Assembly: GCA_001567085.1 (NCBI GenBank)
Contig: LMZS01000048.1
Location: 1-61,555 of the forward strand
Source of the DNA: Chloroflexi bacterium OLB15
Lineage (GTDB): Bacteria > Chloroflexota > Anaerolineae > Aggregatilineales > Phototrophicaceae
Length of the DNA: 61,555 nucleotides
Reading direction: 5' to 3'
Both the position numbers and the translations under genes were made by a program. Shown here in pieces: positions 25,109 to 33,664 of the stretch; positions within the stretch are counted from its first letter, which is position 1; every line of letters begins with the position of its first letter. The notes below the pieces were generated by a model that saw only the letters and a program-made list of their open reading frames with translations, had not been told where the DNA came from and did not search any database.

Positions 25109-25140
25109 CACGCCGCTGCGGGGTTGTCGTATCGAAATTC

Positions 25141-25171
25141 AAGCGCGGACGGGTGTTCGCGCTTTTTATTT
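25141..25171 (+). terminator. hisS attenuator terminator
   Basis: Stem AAGCGCG (25141-25147) / CGCGCTT (25158-25164) with a 10-nt loop, running into TTTTTATTT. The leader end (25100-25106, GCGCGTT) can pair with the 5' arm (GCGC with GCGC, TT with AA), a plausible antiterminator that a ribosome at the leader stop codon would mask. The 10-mer TTCAAGCGCG occurs twice, at 25095 and 25138. Confidence 0.7.
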
Positions 25172-25237
25172 GTATTCACGCGGCAGCTCACGAGCCGCCC
25201 CTGCAAACTCAGATCGCCTATCAACTGAGGAAACCTG

Positions 25238-26572
25238 ATGCCCAAGCCGAAGATTGAACCCCGTTTGCCCAAAGGAATGCGCGATTATTTGCCTGGCACC
25301 ATGCTCAAGCGCGAGTATGTGTTCAGCAAAGTACGTGAGGTGTTTCATCTATATGGCTTTGAGCCGCTGCAAACGCCGGTGCTGGAGCTGCATGAAACCC
25401 TGATGGGCAAATATGGCGAAGACGCCGAAAAATTGATCTTCAACGCCCAACACCCCGGCGGCAAGGAAGAGCTGTCGCTGCGTTATGACCTGACCGTGCC
25501 ATTAGCGCGAGTTGTGGCGCAGTATCCTAACGATATCGCGCTGCCTTTCAAGCGCTATCAAATCTCGCCAGTGTGGCGCGCCGAACGCCCGCAGAAAGGC
25601 CGCTACCGTGAGTTTTACCAGTGTGACGCCGATATTGTGGGCGCGTCAGGCATGGACGCCGATGCTGAAATTGTAAGCGTGGTGATCTCGGCGCTGCTGC
25701 GGTTAGGCTTCGACAATTTCACGGTCAAGATCAACAACCGCAAACTGCTAACCGCCATCGGGCAGTACGCAGGCGTGGAAGGCGAACCGCTGGCAAATTT
25801 GTATCGCAGCATTGATAAGTTTGATAAAGTGGGCGCGGAAGGCGTGCGCGAAGAGCTGATCACGCGCGGGCTGGACGGCGAGGTAATCGCCAAAATAATG
25901 GACTTGATCACCGTTGATCTGCCCGGTATCCAGAAGCTGGCATATCTTGAAGGCTTCATGGGCGATTTTCCGGCCGCGTGCGAGGCGCTTGGCGAGCTGC
26001 GCGATCTGATCGCCCACTTGCAGGCTTCCGGAATGCCCGAACAGTACTATGATTTCGACCTGACGATGGTGCGCGGCTTGAGCTATTACACCGGCCCAAT
26101 CTTTGAGACGGTAGTCAATGAAGCAGGCATGGGCAGCGTGCAGGGTGGCGGGCGCTACAACGACCTGATCGGCCTGTTCAAAGGCGAAAGTATCCCTACC
26201 ACCGGCATGGCTTTTGGCATCGAGCGCATCATTGACCTGATGGATACTTTCAACCTGTATCCGCCGTCGCTGGGTGGCACGCTCACGCAAGCACTGGTGA
26301 CCGTGTTTAGCGGCGAAACCCGTTTTGAGGCCGAAAGGCTGGCTTCAGAACTGCGCGGGGCTGAAATCCGAACCGAACTGTATTTGCAGGATCGTAAGCT
26401 GGGGCAGCAGATCGCCCACGCCGATAAGAAAGGCATCCCGGTGGTGGCGCTGCTGGGGCCGGACGAAATCGCTTCCGGGCAGGTCAAGTTCAAGCGACTG
26501 CGCGACGGGCAGGAAGTAACCGCTTCACGCGCTCAGGCCGCAGAAGTAGTGTGGGGATTGCTGAACACTTAA
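25238..26572 (+). CDS. hisS: Histidyl-tRNA synthetase
   Basis: A class II aminoacyl-tRNA synthetase charging tRNA-His. Motif 2 is YQISPVWRAERPQKGRYREF, and the His-specific block VRGLSYYTGPIFE and motif 3 GMAFGIERI are all intact. The C-terminal anticodon-binding domain begins around TQALVTVFSGETRFE and ends with RLRDGQEVTAS. At 444 residues the length is usual (about 420-450). A GAGG Shine-Dalgarno precedes ATG 25238. The gene sits 67 bp beyond a leader-peptide/terminator pair, so its expression should rise when charged His-tRNA falls. The downstream membrane-protein gene begins 59 bp after the stop. Confidence 0.97.
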   Translation: MPKPKIEPRLPKGMRDYLPGTMLKREYVFSKVREVFHLYGFEPLQTPVLELHETLMGKYGEDAEKLIFNAQHPGGKEELSLRYDLTVPLARVVAQYPNDIALPFKRYQISPVWRAERPQKGRYREFYQCDADIVGASGMDADAEIVSVVISALLRLGFDNFTVKINNRKLLTAIGQYAGVEGEPLANLYRSIDKFDKVGAEGVREELITRGLDGEVIAKIMDLITVDLPGIQKLAYLEGFMGDFPAACEALGELRDLIAHLQASGMPEQYYDFDLTMVRGLSYYTGPIFETVVNEAGMGSVQGGGRYNDLIGLFKGESIPTTGMAFGIERIIDLMDTFNLYPPSLGGTLTQALVTVFSGETRFEAERLASELRGAEIRTELYLQDRKLGQQIAHADKKGIPVVALLGPDEIASGQVKFKRLRDGQEVTASRAQAAEVVWGLLNT

Positions 26573-26631
26573 CAGCGGTTGCGATATGCCCGCGCGGCGT
26601 TCGCAAATATAGCCTTGTGGAGACCCCAATC

Positions 26632-27697
26632 ATGGCGACTGCCTCTAAAACACAAACGCCTGCCGCCGCGAAGCCCGCTGCAAAAACTGGCTATCCCGCT
26701 GGCAGCTTGCGCTTCGATTGGGCGATGACCGGTCTTTCGGCGGTCTATCTGGCGGGGCTGTGGATAGATGGATGGGCGCATTTTCACGGCGAAGTAGATG
26801 GCAGCTTCTTCACCCCCCTGGCACTTTTTGTTTTACAGCGCCTTCGGGCTGGTTGCCTTATTTCTCGGCTATCATCAGCTTCGCAACATCAATCGCGGCT
26901 ATGCCTTCACCCGCGCGCTGCCTGAAGGCTACTGGCTTTCGCTGATCGGCGTGATGCTGTTCGCGCTCGGCGGCGTGGGCGACATGATCTGGCACACCCT
27001 TTTTGGCATCGAAGCGGGAACGGAAGCGCTGCTCAGCCCTTCGCATATCATGCTGGCGATTGGCATGGCGTTAATTTTCACCGGCCCGGTGCGCGCGGCA
27101 TGGATACGTGCCAGAGACGTGACGGCTGAAATTCGCGGTTGGCGGGCATTGGGGCCGATGATCGTCAGCATGACCCTGTTCCTTACGCTGGTCATGTTCT
27201 TCACTAGCTACGCTCATCCGGTGGTTTCGCCGCTGGCTTTCACCCGTTTATCACAGTCAGCGCAGGATATGGGCGTCACCAGCATTCTCTTTCAAGCCGG
27301 TTTCCTCTCCGGGGTGATTGGCTTGCTGGTCTGGCGCTGGCGGATGCCTTTCGGCACGTTCGCCTTTATGCTCACCCTGAGCACCGCCCTGCTGACCGTG
27401 CTTAACGATCTGTATGTGTTCATTCTGCCAGCATTGATCGCCGGGCTGATCATAGACGTGCTGGCGTGGTGGTTAAAGCCGTCACCCGCGCGCACACCGC
27501 AGTTTTTCACTTTGATGTTCGCCGCGCCGTTCGCCTATTACGCCCTGTATTTTGCCACCGTTCATTTTGCCAGCGGCATCCGCTGGAGTATTCACGTGTG
27601 GGCGGGGGCTATTTTCCTCGCCGGGGTAGTTGGCGCACTGGTCGCAATCATGATCAGCGCATCGAATCGTCCGCCCTCACAGGCGGCATCAGGCTAA
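26632..27697 (+). pseudogene. Polytopic membrane protein, frameshifted in a C-run
   Basis: The first frame (from ATG 26632, GGAGA upstream) carries an Ala/Lys-rich start and a first span LSAVYLAGLWIDGWAHFHG. It shifts at C6 (26813-26818). One C fewer gives SFFTPWHFLFYSAFGLVALF and restores a 354-residue protein with about eight spans. Conserved-looking His/Asp residues occur at membrane edges (WAHFHG, GDMIWHTLFGIE, LSPSHIMLAIG, YAHPVV, SIHVWAG). It resembles an uncharacterised family with DxxWHxxFGxE and LSPxH motifs; that is memory, not searched. It lies next to two copper-delivery genes, which makes a copper or haem role possible but unproven. A single homopolymer indel suggests sequencing error. 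Confidence 0.7.
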
Positions 27698-27748
27698 ATC
27701 AGTACAGGTCAGCCCTCCCTGTGGCAGGCGAAATCCAGCAGGCGCGGT

Positions 27749-28453
27749 TTATGCCTCATCCCGCGCCATCCACCATTGAATCGCGCCAGCGATCTCTGTG
27801 GGCGTGGTGTTGTAGGTGAAAGTAGATCGCAGGTTGCCTTCAGGATCGATCAAGTACGAGCGCGTACTGTGATCAACCATGTAATTCTCTGGGGATGCCG
27901 CATTTTCTACGCGCTGGTAAAACAACCCGTAATCCTGCTGAATTTGCGCCAATGTCGCGTCATCCCCGCTGAAAGCAATAAATTCGGGATCGAACCGTTC
28001 TATATATTCGGTAACGGCTTCCGGCGTATCGCGCTCGCCATCCACGCTCACAAAGAGAAAGGCGACCTGATCAGCCTGATCGCCCAGCAGCTCTTTAATT
28101 TGCCTGAATTCGGCCAGCGTCAGCGGGCAAAAATCGGGGCAGTGGGTATAGCCAAAAAAGAGCAGTCGCCATTTACCGTTGGAATCGCTCAGGCGCATGG
28201 CCTCGCCCTGATTGCCGGGCAGCGTGAAATCCTGCAGCGCAATCGGGCGGGGTAAATAGTCGCCAACAAATACGCCGTCAATCTCATCCAGCGCCGCCCC
28301 CGGCGTCACAGCGATGGTTGGCGCAGAGCTGGTATTGAAAATTTCAGGCGTCGGCTGCGCGGGCGAACAAGCAGCGGCCAGCGCCACGAAAATGAATCCC
28401 GCCCATAGTTTCCAAACGGGCAAGGTACGCCGCGCCCCTTCTCGTTTATTCAT
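27749..28453 (-). CDS. SCO1/SenC-type copper chaperone lipoprotein
   Basis: A 234-residue thioredoxin-fold protein of the SCO family, which delivers copper to the Cu-A site of cytochrome c oxidase. The lipoprotein signal ends in VALAAACS (Cys29), so it is anchored outside the membrane. The copper motif is THCPDFCP (Cys105, Cys109), and the late ligand His195 is in YMVDHSTRSY. The core VSVDGERDTPEAVTEY is typical. Its ATG overlaps the end of the PCu(A)C gene by 8 nt, so the two proteins are produced together. This matches the known partnership of PCu(A)C and SCO proteins in oxidase assembly. Confidence 0.93.
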   Translation of the reverse strand: MNKREGARRTLPVWKLWAGFIFVALAAACSPAQPTPEIFNTSSAPTIAVTPGAALDEIDGVFVGDYLPRPIALQDFTLPGNQGEAMRLSDSNGKWRLLFFGYTHCPDFCPLTLAEFRQIKELLGDQADQVAFLFVSVDGERDTPEAVTEYIERFDPEFIAFSGDDATLAQIQQDYGLFYQRVENAASPENYMVDHSTRSYLIDPEGNLRSTFTYNTTPTEIAGAIQWWMARDEA

Positions 28454-29348
28454 GGTTCATATCCATCATCATACGGTCATACACCGGCACGCCGATGGTG
28501 ATCTCTGCCCCGCTGGCGAAGATCAAGGTCATCGAAAGCGCATTCCCATCGAACAGCGGCGTTTGCAAGTCCATCAGCATGATATGATAGCCGCCCGGTT
28601 CCAATGTGGCTTCCCCGCCCGCAGGCAAAGGCAGGCCACCTTCTAACGGGCGCATGCGCATCACATCGCCATCCATCACCGATTCGTGAATCTCAGCGAT
28701 TCCGGCAGCCGAAGTCTCCACTTCTACAAGCGCATCATCGTTTTCTGCCGTCGAGAAAAGCTGTAAATAGACCGCGCTCACATCAGTGACCGGCGTCTCG
28801 GTTTCGTCTGCCGCCGTCGGGCGTGCCCACGCGCTGCCAATCGCGATAGCCGGAACAGGCGTAGGAAGCGCGGTAAAATCCAGTACAGGCACGCCTATCG
28901 TTTCGACAAACGTCCCGCCGTCAGTCCCCGAAAATGTGAGCGTCACGGGGAACGCTGTCCCCGCCACCAGCGGCTGCGCGCCCAGCAGCATAATATGACT
29001 CCCCGCCATTTCAAAATTGAGGCTTTCGCCAGCGGCGATGATCGGCGCTTCGGTCATCGGCTGCATGCGCATAATATCGCCATCCATCACGGCTTGATGC
29101 AGCTGTATAGTTTCAGCGGCAGGCGTACTAACTCCCACCAGCGCCACCTCTGCATCGCTCAGGTTGACGATACGCATATACACCGCTGTGGCTTCTCCGG
29201 CAGGCACTTCATCTTGCGGGGTATCAGCGTTGGCACGCGCCCACACGTCGCTAAAAGCAATGCGCGGCTGAATACCCTCTTGCGCCTGTATTGCAAACAA
29301 AGGCGCTAAGAACAACCATAGAAAGCTGATCGCGAATAACCGCTTCAT
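28446..29348 (-). CDS. Double PCu(A)C copper chaperone
   Basis: A secreted 300-residue protein with a signal peptide (MKRLFAISFLWLFLAPLFA) and two consecutive PCu(A)C (DUF461) domains. Each domain has the copper-binding pattern H-x10-M with a later HxM. Domain 1 has LHQAVMDGDIMRMQ and GSHIMLLG; domain 2 has IHESVMDGDVMRMR and GGYHIMLMD. The C-terminus is rich in Met/His (YDRMMMDMNHE), another plausible copper site. Most PCu(A)C proteins have one domain, so tandem fusion is less common. It is first in a two-gene operon with the SCO protein. Confidence 0.9.
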   Translation of the reverse strand: MKRLFAISFLWLFLAPLFAIQAQEGIQPRIAFSDVWARANADTPQDEVPAGEATAVYMRIVNLSDAEVALVGVSTPAAETIQLHQAVMDGDIMRMQPMTEAPIIAAGESLNFEMAGSHIMLLGAQPLVAGTAFPVTLTFSGTDGGTFVETIGVPVLDFTALPTPVPAIAIGSAWARPTAADETETPVTDVSAVYLQLFSTAENDDALVEVETSAAGIAEIHESVMDGDVMRMRPLEGGLPLPAGGEATLEPGGYHIMLMDLQTPLFDGNALSMTLIFASGAEITIGVPVYDRMMMDMNHE

Positions 29349-29505
29349 TTCAAAATACCCTGCCTTAGCTTAGGCTGATTGTAGCGCGTGCCGATTGTGC
29401 CTTATAGTACAAATCAGATGAGAGATTGCTAAACTTCTCGCTAACAATAGGCGAGCCGTAGGGGATGAACTGCTTTGCAGGATAGGTTTAGCCGCGCATT
29501 CTGTT

Positions 29506-29511
29506 TATAAT
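29506..29511 (+). promoter_or_regulatory. -10 box TATAAT next to ATG 29520
   Basis: TATAAT ends 8 bp before the ATG, so a transcript from it would be leaderless. I see no convincing -35. The same arrangement recurs before the hisS leader peptide. Confidence 0.35.
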
Positions 29512-29519
29512 TTCCGCCT

Positions 29520-30083
29520 ATGCAGGCAAACCTACTTCCCGAATACCATTTTCTTTTATTCGCTCCCAATCTGGGAGCGGAATATTTCTTTGACGGCGCG
29601 CGAAACTACTGGAACACCTTCCAGCCTATCGTGATTGACGACTTTGATTTTTTCCAATACTTACCCCCAGGGGTAACTGTGAGCGTAACTATCGTTGCCC
29701 TGCGCGATATGGCTGCGCAGCTCGGCGTTCAACTGGGGCAAACAGCGCCCTATGCATATTACGATCCTGTCGTCTATGACACTTTTGAAGAAACACGGGC
29801 AGAGCTGATCCGCCGCGCGCAGTTTAATCAGCCTTTCGGCATCCCCCTGGGCATTGGCAGCGCCACCAGCACGCCCTTCATTCCGACGCCCTGGCTGCCT
29901 ACCCGCGATCCGGGGTTCATCACCGCTACGCCATCTCCGGACGTAACTACCCCTGCCGCCGAAGTATCCCCGGAAGTTACGCCTGAAACCACAGATGATG
30001 CTGCCGTAACCGCATCGCCAACACCAGTAACCTTGTCGCCGGGGCAAATTATCAATACCCCTGGCCCGGCAATCGGAGGGTAA
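29520..30083 (+). CDS. Orphan-domain protein (domain shared with next gene)
   Basis: A 187-residue protein of unknown function. Residues 9-107 form a domain that is also the C-terminal domain of the next gene: YHFLLFAPNLGAEYFFDGAR here aligns with FHMVLLAPGLDSGWFFDTAR there, followed in both by YWN, F, P and a VT-x-A-x-x-DM block. The rest (about 108-187) is a low-complexity Pro/Thr/Ser tail (TPFIPTPWLP, then TPAAEVSPEVTPETT), like an extended linker. No signal peptide is visible. It ends 2 nt before the next TTG start, so the pair is an operon. The name and role of the shared domain are unknown to me. Confidence 0.7.
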   Translation: MQANLLPEYHFLLFAPNLGAEYFFDGARNYWNTFQPIVIDDFDFFQYLPPGVTVSVTIVALRDMAAQLGVQLGQTAPYAYYDPVVYDTFEETRAELIRRAQFNQPFGIPLGIGSATSTPFIPTPWLPTRDPGFITATPSPDVTTPAAEVSPEVTPETTDDAAVTASPTPVTLSPGQIINTPGPAIGG

Positions 30084-30085
30084 AG

Positions 30086-31540
30086 TTGCGGCTCGACGAA
30101 TACCAATGGTCGCGCAATCCGCGCGGCATGCACGTTATCAGCGCGTTTCAAACGCCTGTCGAATTCAATCGCTACACCACCGCGCATATGGGCTGGGTGA
30201 AGCTGGTTGCCGCCACCACCGATTTTGTGGATGATGCGGTCGAGTTTATCCGGTTGGGCATCACCCCGATTGTGCGCGTTTATCTGGGCGCATACGGGGC
30301 TGGCCCATTCACCCGTGATATGCAGCATATCGTTGATGCTTTCATCAGCGTGGGCGTGAAGTGGTTTGAGTTCTACAATGAGCCGAATTTAGGCATAGAA
30401 TGGCCTGGCGGGTTCAATCCTGACTGGCGCAATACCGATCAGGTAATTCGCCCGCTGATGGAAAACTGGCTGAATTTCGCTGAATATATTCTCTCGCGTG
30501 GGTGCTACCCCGGCTTCATCCCTCTGGCAGAAGCAGATACGGTAGATCGCTCGTCGGTGCTGTGGATGGACGCGTTTCTAGGCTATCTGGCGGCCAACCA
30601 TCTCACCCGTTTCCAGCGTATTTTGAACAGCGGCATGTATGTCGCCACGCATCCCTACATTCTGAATCACTTTTATCAGGAAGTGCCGGGCGGCGGGCAA
30701 TACAGCGCCCGCCAGCGGGGGGAACAGCGCGCCCGCGAACCCGGTTGGCATTTTGAATATCCTTATGATCCGATTTGCCAGCGTAACGACCCCGGACGTA
30801 CCGTGTATGGCGGCACGCCAATGACGCCGTATGGCGATCCTGTAGGCCTGATCGCGATGGGGCGCATGTTCAACGAGCGTGCCGCGACGCTGTTCGGCGC
30901 GGTGAATGTGCCAGTAGTCGGCACCGAAGGTGGCATCTTCGCCTTTCGCGATCAGGTTTACCAGCAGGATACACGCTATCCCGCATACGACATCAACAGC
31001 CATGCAGAAGCCACCGTCGCCATGTTCGATTGGTGCGCCCAGCAAGCGCCGCCCTGGTTTTTTGGCGTCACCCTGTGGAAAGAAGATGATTACTTTTCGC
31101 CGGGTACCGCGCCAGCCATCAACCGCTTGTCCGAGCATCAGCCGATCATGAAGCAGGTGCCGCCGCTGGAAGTGATGGGCACGCTGGTACGCGTTACGCC
31201 AACCGCGCCGGGGCCTGGCCCGATTCGCGGCGAAGCGGCGTTCCACATGGTTTTACTGGCGCCGGGGCTGGATTCAGGCTGGTTTTTCGATACCGCGCGC
31301 GCCTATTGGAATCGCTTCCGCCCGATGGTGACCACGCAGTTTGGCCTGATTGACCTGATCCCCTCAACCAGCAGCCTTGCCGTGACCGTGATCGCCCCGT
31401 CAGATATGGTAGCAACCATGCGCGCTGCGATTGAAGGGCGCTATCCCAATGTGTGGTTTGACCTGATCATCGCGGACGATCCCACGCGGGTGCGGCAGGT
31501 TTTTGATGACCGCGTGACAGCAAATCTGAGATTCGGGTGA
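30086..31540 (+). CDS. Glycosidase-like TIM barrel with C-terminal orphan domain
   Basis: A 484-residue protein resembling clan-A glycoside hydrolases of the cellulase superfamily. The strand-4 motif is WFEFYNEPNLGIEW (Glu99, candidate acid/base), and the strand-7 motif is PVVGTEGGIF (Glu281, candidate nucleophile). Substrate groove residues such as GVTLWKEDDYF follow. Residues 384-484 are a second copy of the domain found in the upstream protein. No signal peptide is visible, which is odd for a polysaccharide hydrolase. The TTG at 30086 has GGAGGG 5 nt upstream, overlapping the preceding stop. Its substrate is unknown. Confidence 0.75.
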   Translation: MRLDEYQWSRNPRGMHVISAFQTPVEFNRYTTAHMGWVKLVAATTDFVDDAVEFIRLGITPIVRVYLGAYGAGPFTRDMQHIVDAFISVGVKWFEFYNEPNLGIEWPGGFNPDWRNTDQVIRPLMENWLNFAEYILSRGCYPGFIPLAEADTVDRSSVLWMDAFLGYLAANHLTRFQRILNSGMYVATHPYILNHFYQEVPGGGQYSARQRGEQRAREPGWHFEYPYDPICQRNDPGRTVYGGTPMTPYGDPVGLIAMGRMFNERAATLFGAVNVPVVGTEGGIFAFRDQVYQQDTRYPAYDINSHAEATVAMFDWCAQQAPPWFFGVTLWKEDDYFSPGTAPAINRLSEHQPIMKQVPPLEVMGTLVRVTPTAPGPGPIRGEAAFHMVLLAPGLDSGWFFDTARAYWNRFRPMVTTQFGLIDLIPSTSSLAVTVIAPSDMVATMRAAIEGRYPNVWFDLIIADDPTRVRQVFDDRVTANLRFG

Positions 31541-31587
31541 CATAACCAGCGGCCATCCTTTTCAGGAATTTTTAGGAAACTCTGCAC

Positions 31588-31617
31588 TTGTTACAATCTC
31601 TAACCTTTATTTATAAT
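31588..31617 (+). promoter_or_regulatory. Promoter TTGTTA-18-TATAAT
   Basis: TTGTTA (31588-31593) with TATAAT (31612-31617), 18-bp spacer, ahead of the receiver gene. A second -10-like TACAAT lies at 31592-31597. Confidence 0.45.
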
Positions 31618-31675
31618 GAAGATAGGCGTAAGGAAGGTTACTGATACCATTAACGAATTAATGATTGAAGGCGTC

Positions 31676-32044
31676 ATGACACACTCTGTGCTCATCGTTG
31701 ATGACGACAACGCCAGCCGTGAAGTTTTTCGGCAGGTGTTGAAAATGGTCGGATTCAAATCTACCGAAGCGGCCAACGGTGAAATTGCGCTCCGTCTGCT
31801 GGAAAACAGCGCCCCCGATCTGGTGGTGCTGGATTTACGTTTGCCGCGCGTGACCGGGGCAGAAGTGCTGCAATACATTTACAATGCGCCTCACCTTGCA
31901 AACACCCGCGTTATCGTCGCCAGCGCCCATGAAGCGATGATGGTCAAGCTCAATCTGCGCGACAGAGATCGCTACCTGGTCAAGCCTATTTTCGCCTCTT
32001 TACTGCGTGAAACCGCGCTTGAATTGACCGGCAGTATTGATTAA
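31676..32044 (+). CDS. Single-domain response regulator
   Basis: A 122-residue CheY-like receiver domain. It contains VLIVDDDNASREV (acidic pocket), the phosphoacceptor Asp53 in VVLDLRLP and Lys103 in RYLVKPIF. There is no output domain, so it must act by protein interaction. The frame extends upstream to 31616, but ATG 31676 gives the family start MTHSVLIVDDD and is preceded by GAAGG; ATG 31661 is possible. No kinase gene is adjacent. Confidence 0.9.
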   Translation: MTHSVLIVDDDNASREVFRQVLKMVGFKSTEAANGEIALRLLENSAPDLVVLDLRLPRVTGAEVLQYIYNAPHLANTRVIVASAHEAMMVKLNLRDRDRYLVKPIFASLLRETALELTGSID

Positions 32045-32129
32045 ACACCCCCGTAAGCCCGCATTAAATTCTGCTTTGTAACACTCCAAATACCCGCCAA
32101 AAATTGAAGTCACCACAGTGATTAGTTCA

Positions 32130-32168
32130 ATCTGCACATTTTCATTCCCTTGAAAACTGTGCAGATTG
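32130..32168. repeat. 39-bp inverted repeat upstream of gdhA
   Basis: Left arm AATCTGCACATTTTC (32130-32144) and right arm GAAAACTGTGCAGATT (32153-32168) pair over 15 bp with one bulged base and an 8-nt loop. No T-tract follows. It lies in the 263-bp gap between the receiver gene and the dehydrogenase gene and may be a terminator or an operator. The gap also holds TTGACT (32186) and TATACT (32213), spaced 21 bp apart, too far for a standard promoter. Confidence 0.5.
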
Positions 32169-32307
32169 TATAAAAGTCGGAAAAATTGACTGTCCTCTAA
32201 TGCCTTTTCGTTTATACTTCACAATAAGCAGGTCAAAAAAGATGCTTACATAGAGAAGCGACCTTTCTTTCAGTGAAGCCGGTAACGGCGGGAGTTATTT
32301 TCTAATC

Positions 32308-33588
32308 ATGGTGGCTGCCTACAATATGCCAGTACAAACGCACAATACCAACGCTTACGAAACCGCACTCGCACAGTTCGACAAGGCTGTGCGATTTTTG
32401 TCGATACCTGACGGTGTCGCCGAATTTTTGCGCTATCCGCGCCGTGAGTTCACCGTGAATTTTCCGGTCAAGCGTGATGACGGCAGTATGGAAATGTTCA
32501 CGGGCTACCGTGTTCATCACAACACCGTCTTAGGCCCCAGCAAAGGCGGCATTCGCTACAGCCTGGCCGTAGATATGAACGAAGTACGCGCGCTGGCGAT
32601 GTGGATGAGTTGGAAATGCGCGCTGGCCGGGCTGCCCTATGGTGGCGCAAAGGGCGGTGTGGTGGTTGATCCACGCGCTTTAAGCCCGCGCGAACTGGAA
32701 TCGCTCACCCGGCGTTATGCCGCAGAGCTAATTCCCGTGATCAGCCCACACGCAGATATCCCCGCGCCAGATATGGGTACCAATCCCCAGATCATGGCGT
32801 GGATGATGGATACCTACAGCATGACCGTCGGCTATTCGGTGCCGGCTATCGTCACCGGCAAACCGGTCAACATCGGCGGCAGTCTTGGGCGCAACGAAGC
32901 TACAGGTCGCGGCGTGATCACTGCCATGACCGAAGCCTTAAAGCGCAGCGAAAGCTTGAACTCTCGCAATATCCGCATCATCATTCAAGGGTTCGGCAAT
33001 GTTGGTAGCAACGCCGCCGCCCGTGCTGCCGAACTCGGCTTCACGATTGTCGGCGTGAGCGACGTGTTTGGCGGCATCTATAACCCGAACGGCCTCGATA
33101 TTCGCGCGCTGCGGGCATACGTTGCCGACAGCGGCGACCTGCGTGGCTATGCTGAAGGCGAACTGGTCAGCAATAGCGAGCTGCTTACCCTGCCCTGCGA
33201 CGTGCTGATTCCGGCGGCGATGGAAGGCCAGATCACGCGAGATAACGCCGACAAAGTTAAGGCGCAGTTGATTGTTGAAGGCGCCAACGGGCCAACCACG
33301 ACAGAGGCCGACGACATCCTGAACGGGCGGGGCGTCGTCGTCGTGCCAGATATTCTCGCCAACGCGGGCGGCGTGATTGTCTCTTACTTCGAGTGGGTAC
33401 AAGACCTGCAAGCGTTCTTCTGGGACGAAGATGAAATCTTCCGCCAGCTAGATCGTGCGATGGTACGCACCTACGAAGCCACCGAGCATACTGCCGAAGA
33501 ATACGAAGTGGATATGCGCACGGCAGCGCAAATTTACGCCATTAAACGGGTCGCAGAAGCGGTGATGACTCGCGGCTTCTACCCGTGA
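32308..33588 (+). CDS. gdhA: Glu/Leu/Phe dehydrogenase
   Basis: An amino-acid dehydrogenase of 426 residues that interconverts glutamate and 2-oxoglutarate plus ammonia in most members. The N-terminal domain has VKRDDGSMEMFTGYRVHHN and the catalytic Lys in LPYGGAKGGVVVDP. The NAD(P)-binding fold is shown by IRIIIQGFGNVGSNAAARAA, and the C-terminal block GVVVVPDILANAGGVIVSYFEW is diagnostic. GGGAG lies about 13 nt before ATG 32308; ATG 32326 is an alternative start. It stands alone with its own terminator. A leucine-type specificity cannot be excluded from sequence. Confidence 0.93.
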   Translation: MVAAYNMPVQTHNTNAYETALAQFDKAVRFLSIPDGVAEFLRYPRREFTVNFPVKRDDGSMEMFTGYRVHHNTVLGPSKGGIRYSLAVDMNEVRALAMWMSWKCALAGLPYGGAKGGVVVDPRALSPRELESLTRRYAAELIPVISPHADIPAPDMGTNPQIMAWMMDTYSMTVGYSVPAIVTGKPVNIGGSLGRNEATGRGVITAMTEALKRSESLNSRNIRIIIQGFGNVGSNAAARAAELGFTIVGVSDVFGGIYNPNGLDIRALRAYVADSGDLRGYAEGELVSNSELLTLPCDVLIPAAMEGQITRDNADKVKAQLIVEGANGPTTTEADDILNGRGVVVVPDILANAGGVIVSYFEWVQDLQAFFWDEDEIFRQLDRAMVRTYEATEHTAEEYEVDMRTAAQIYAIKRVAEAVMTRGFYP

Positions 33589-33664
33589 TCGGACGAAGCA
33601 CAGGGCGACCCAACAACGCCCTGAAATAAACTTCTTCCAAAATATTTACCGTACTTCCCTCGGC

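Noticed and set aside
25141..25240. T-box riboswitch before hisS
   Set aside because: No AGGGTGGNACCGCG motif or specifier loop; the His leader ORF explains the hairpin better.
32186..32218. TTGACT ... TATACT as a gdhA promoter
   Set aside because: Spacer is 21 bp, outside the normal range for sigma70-type promoters.
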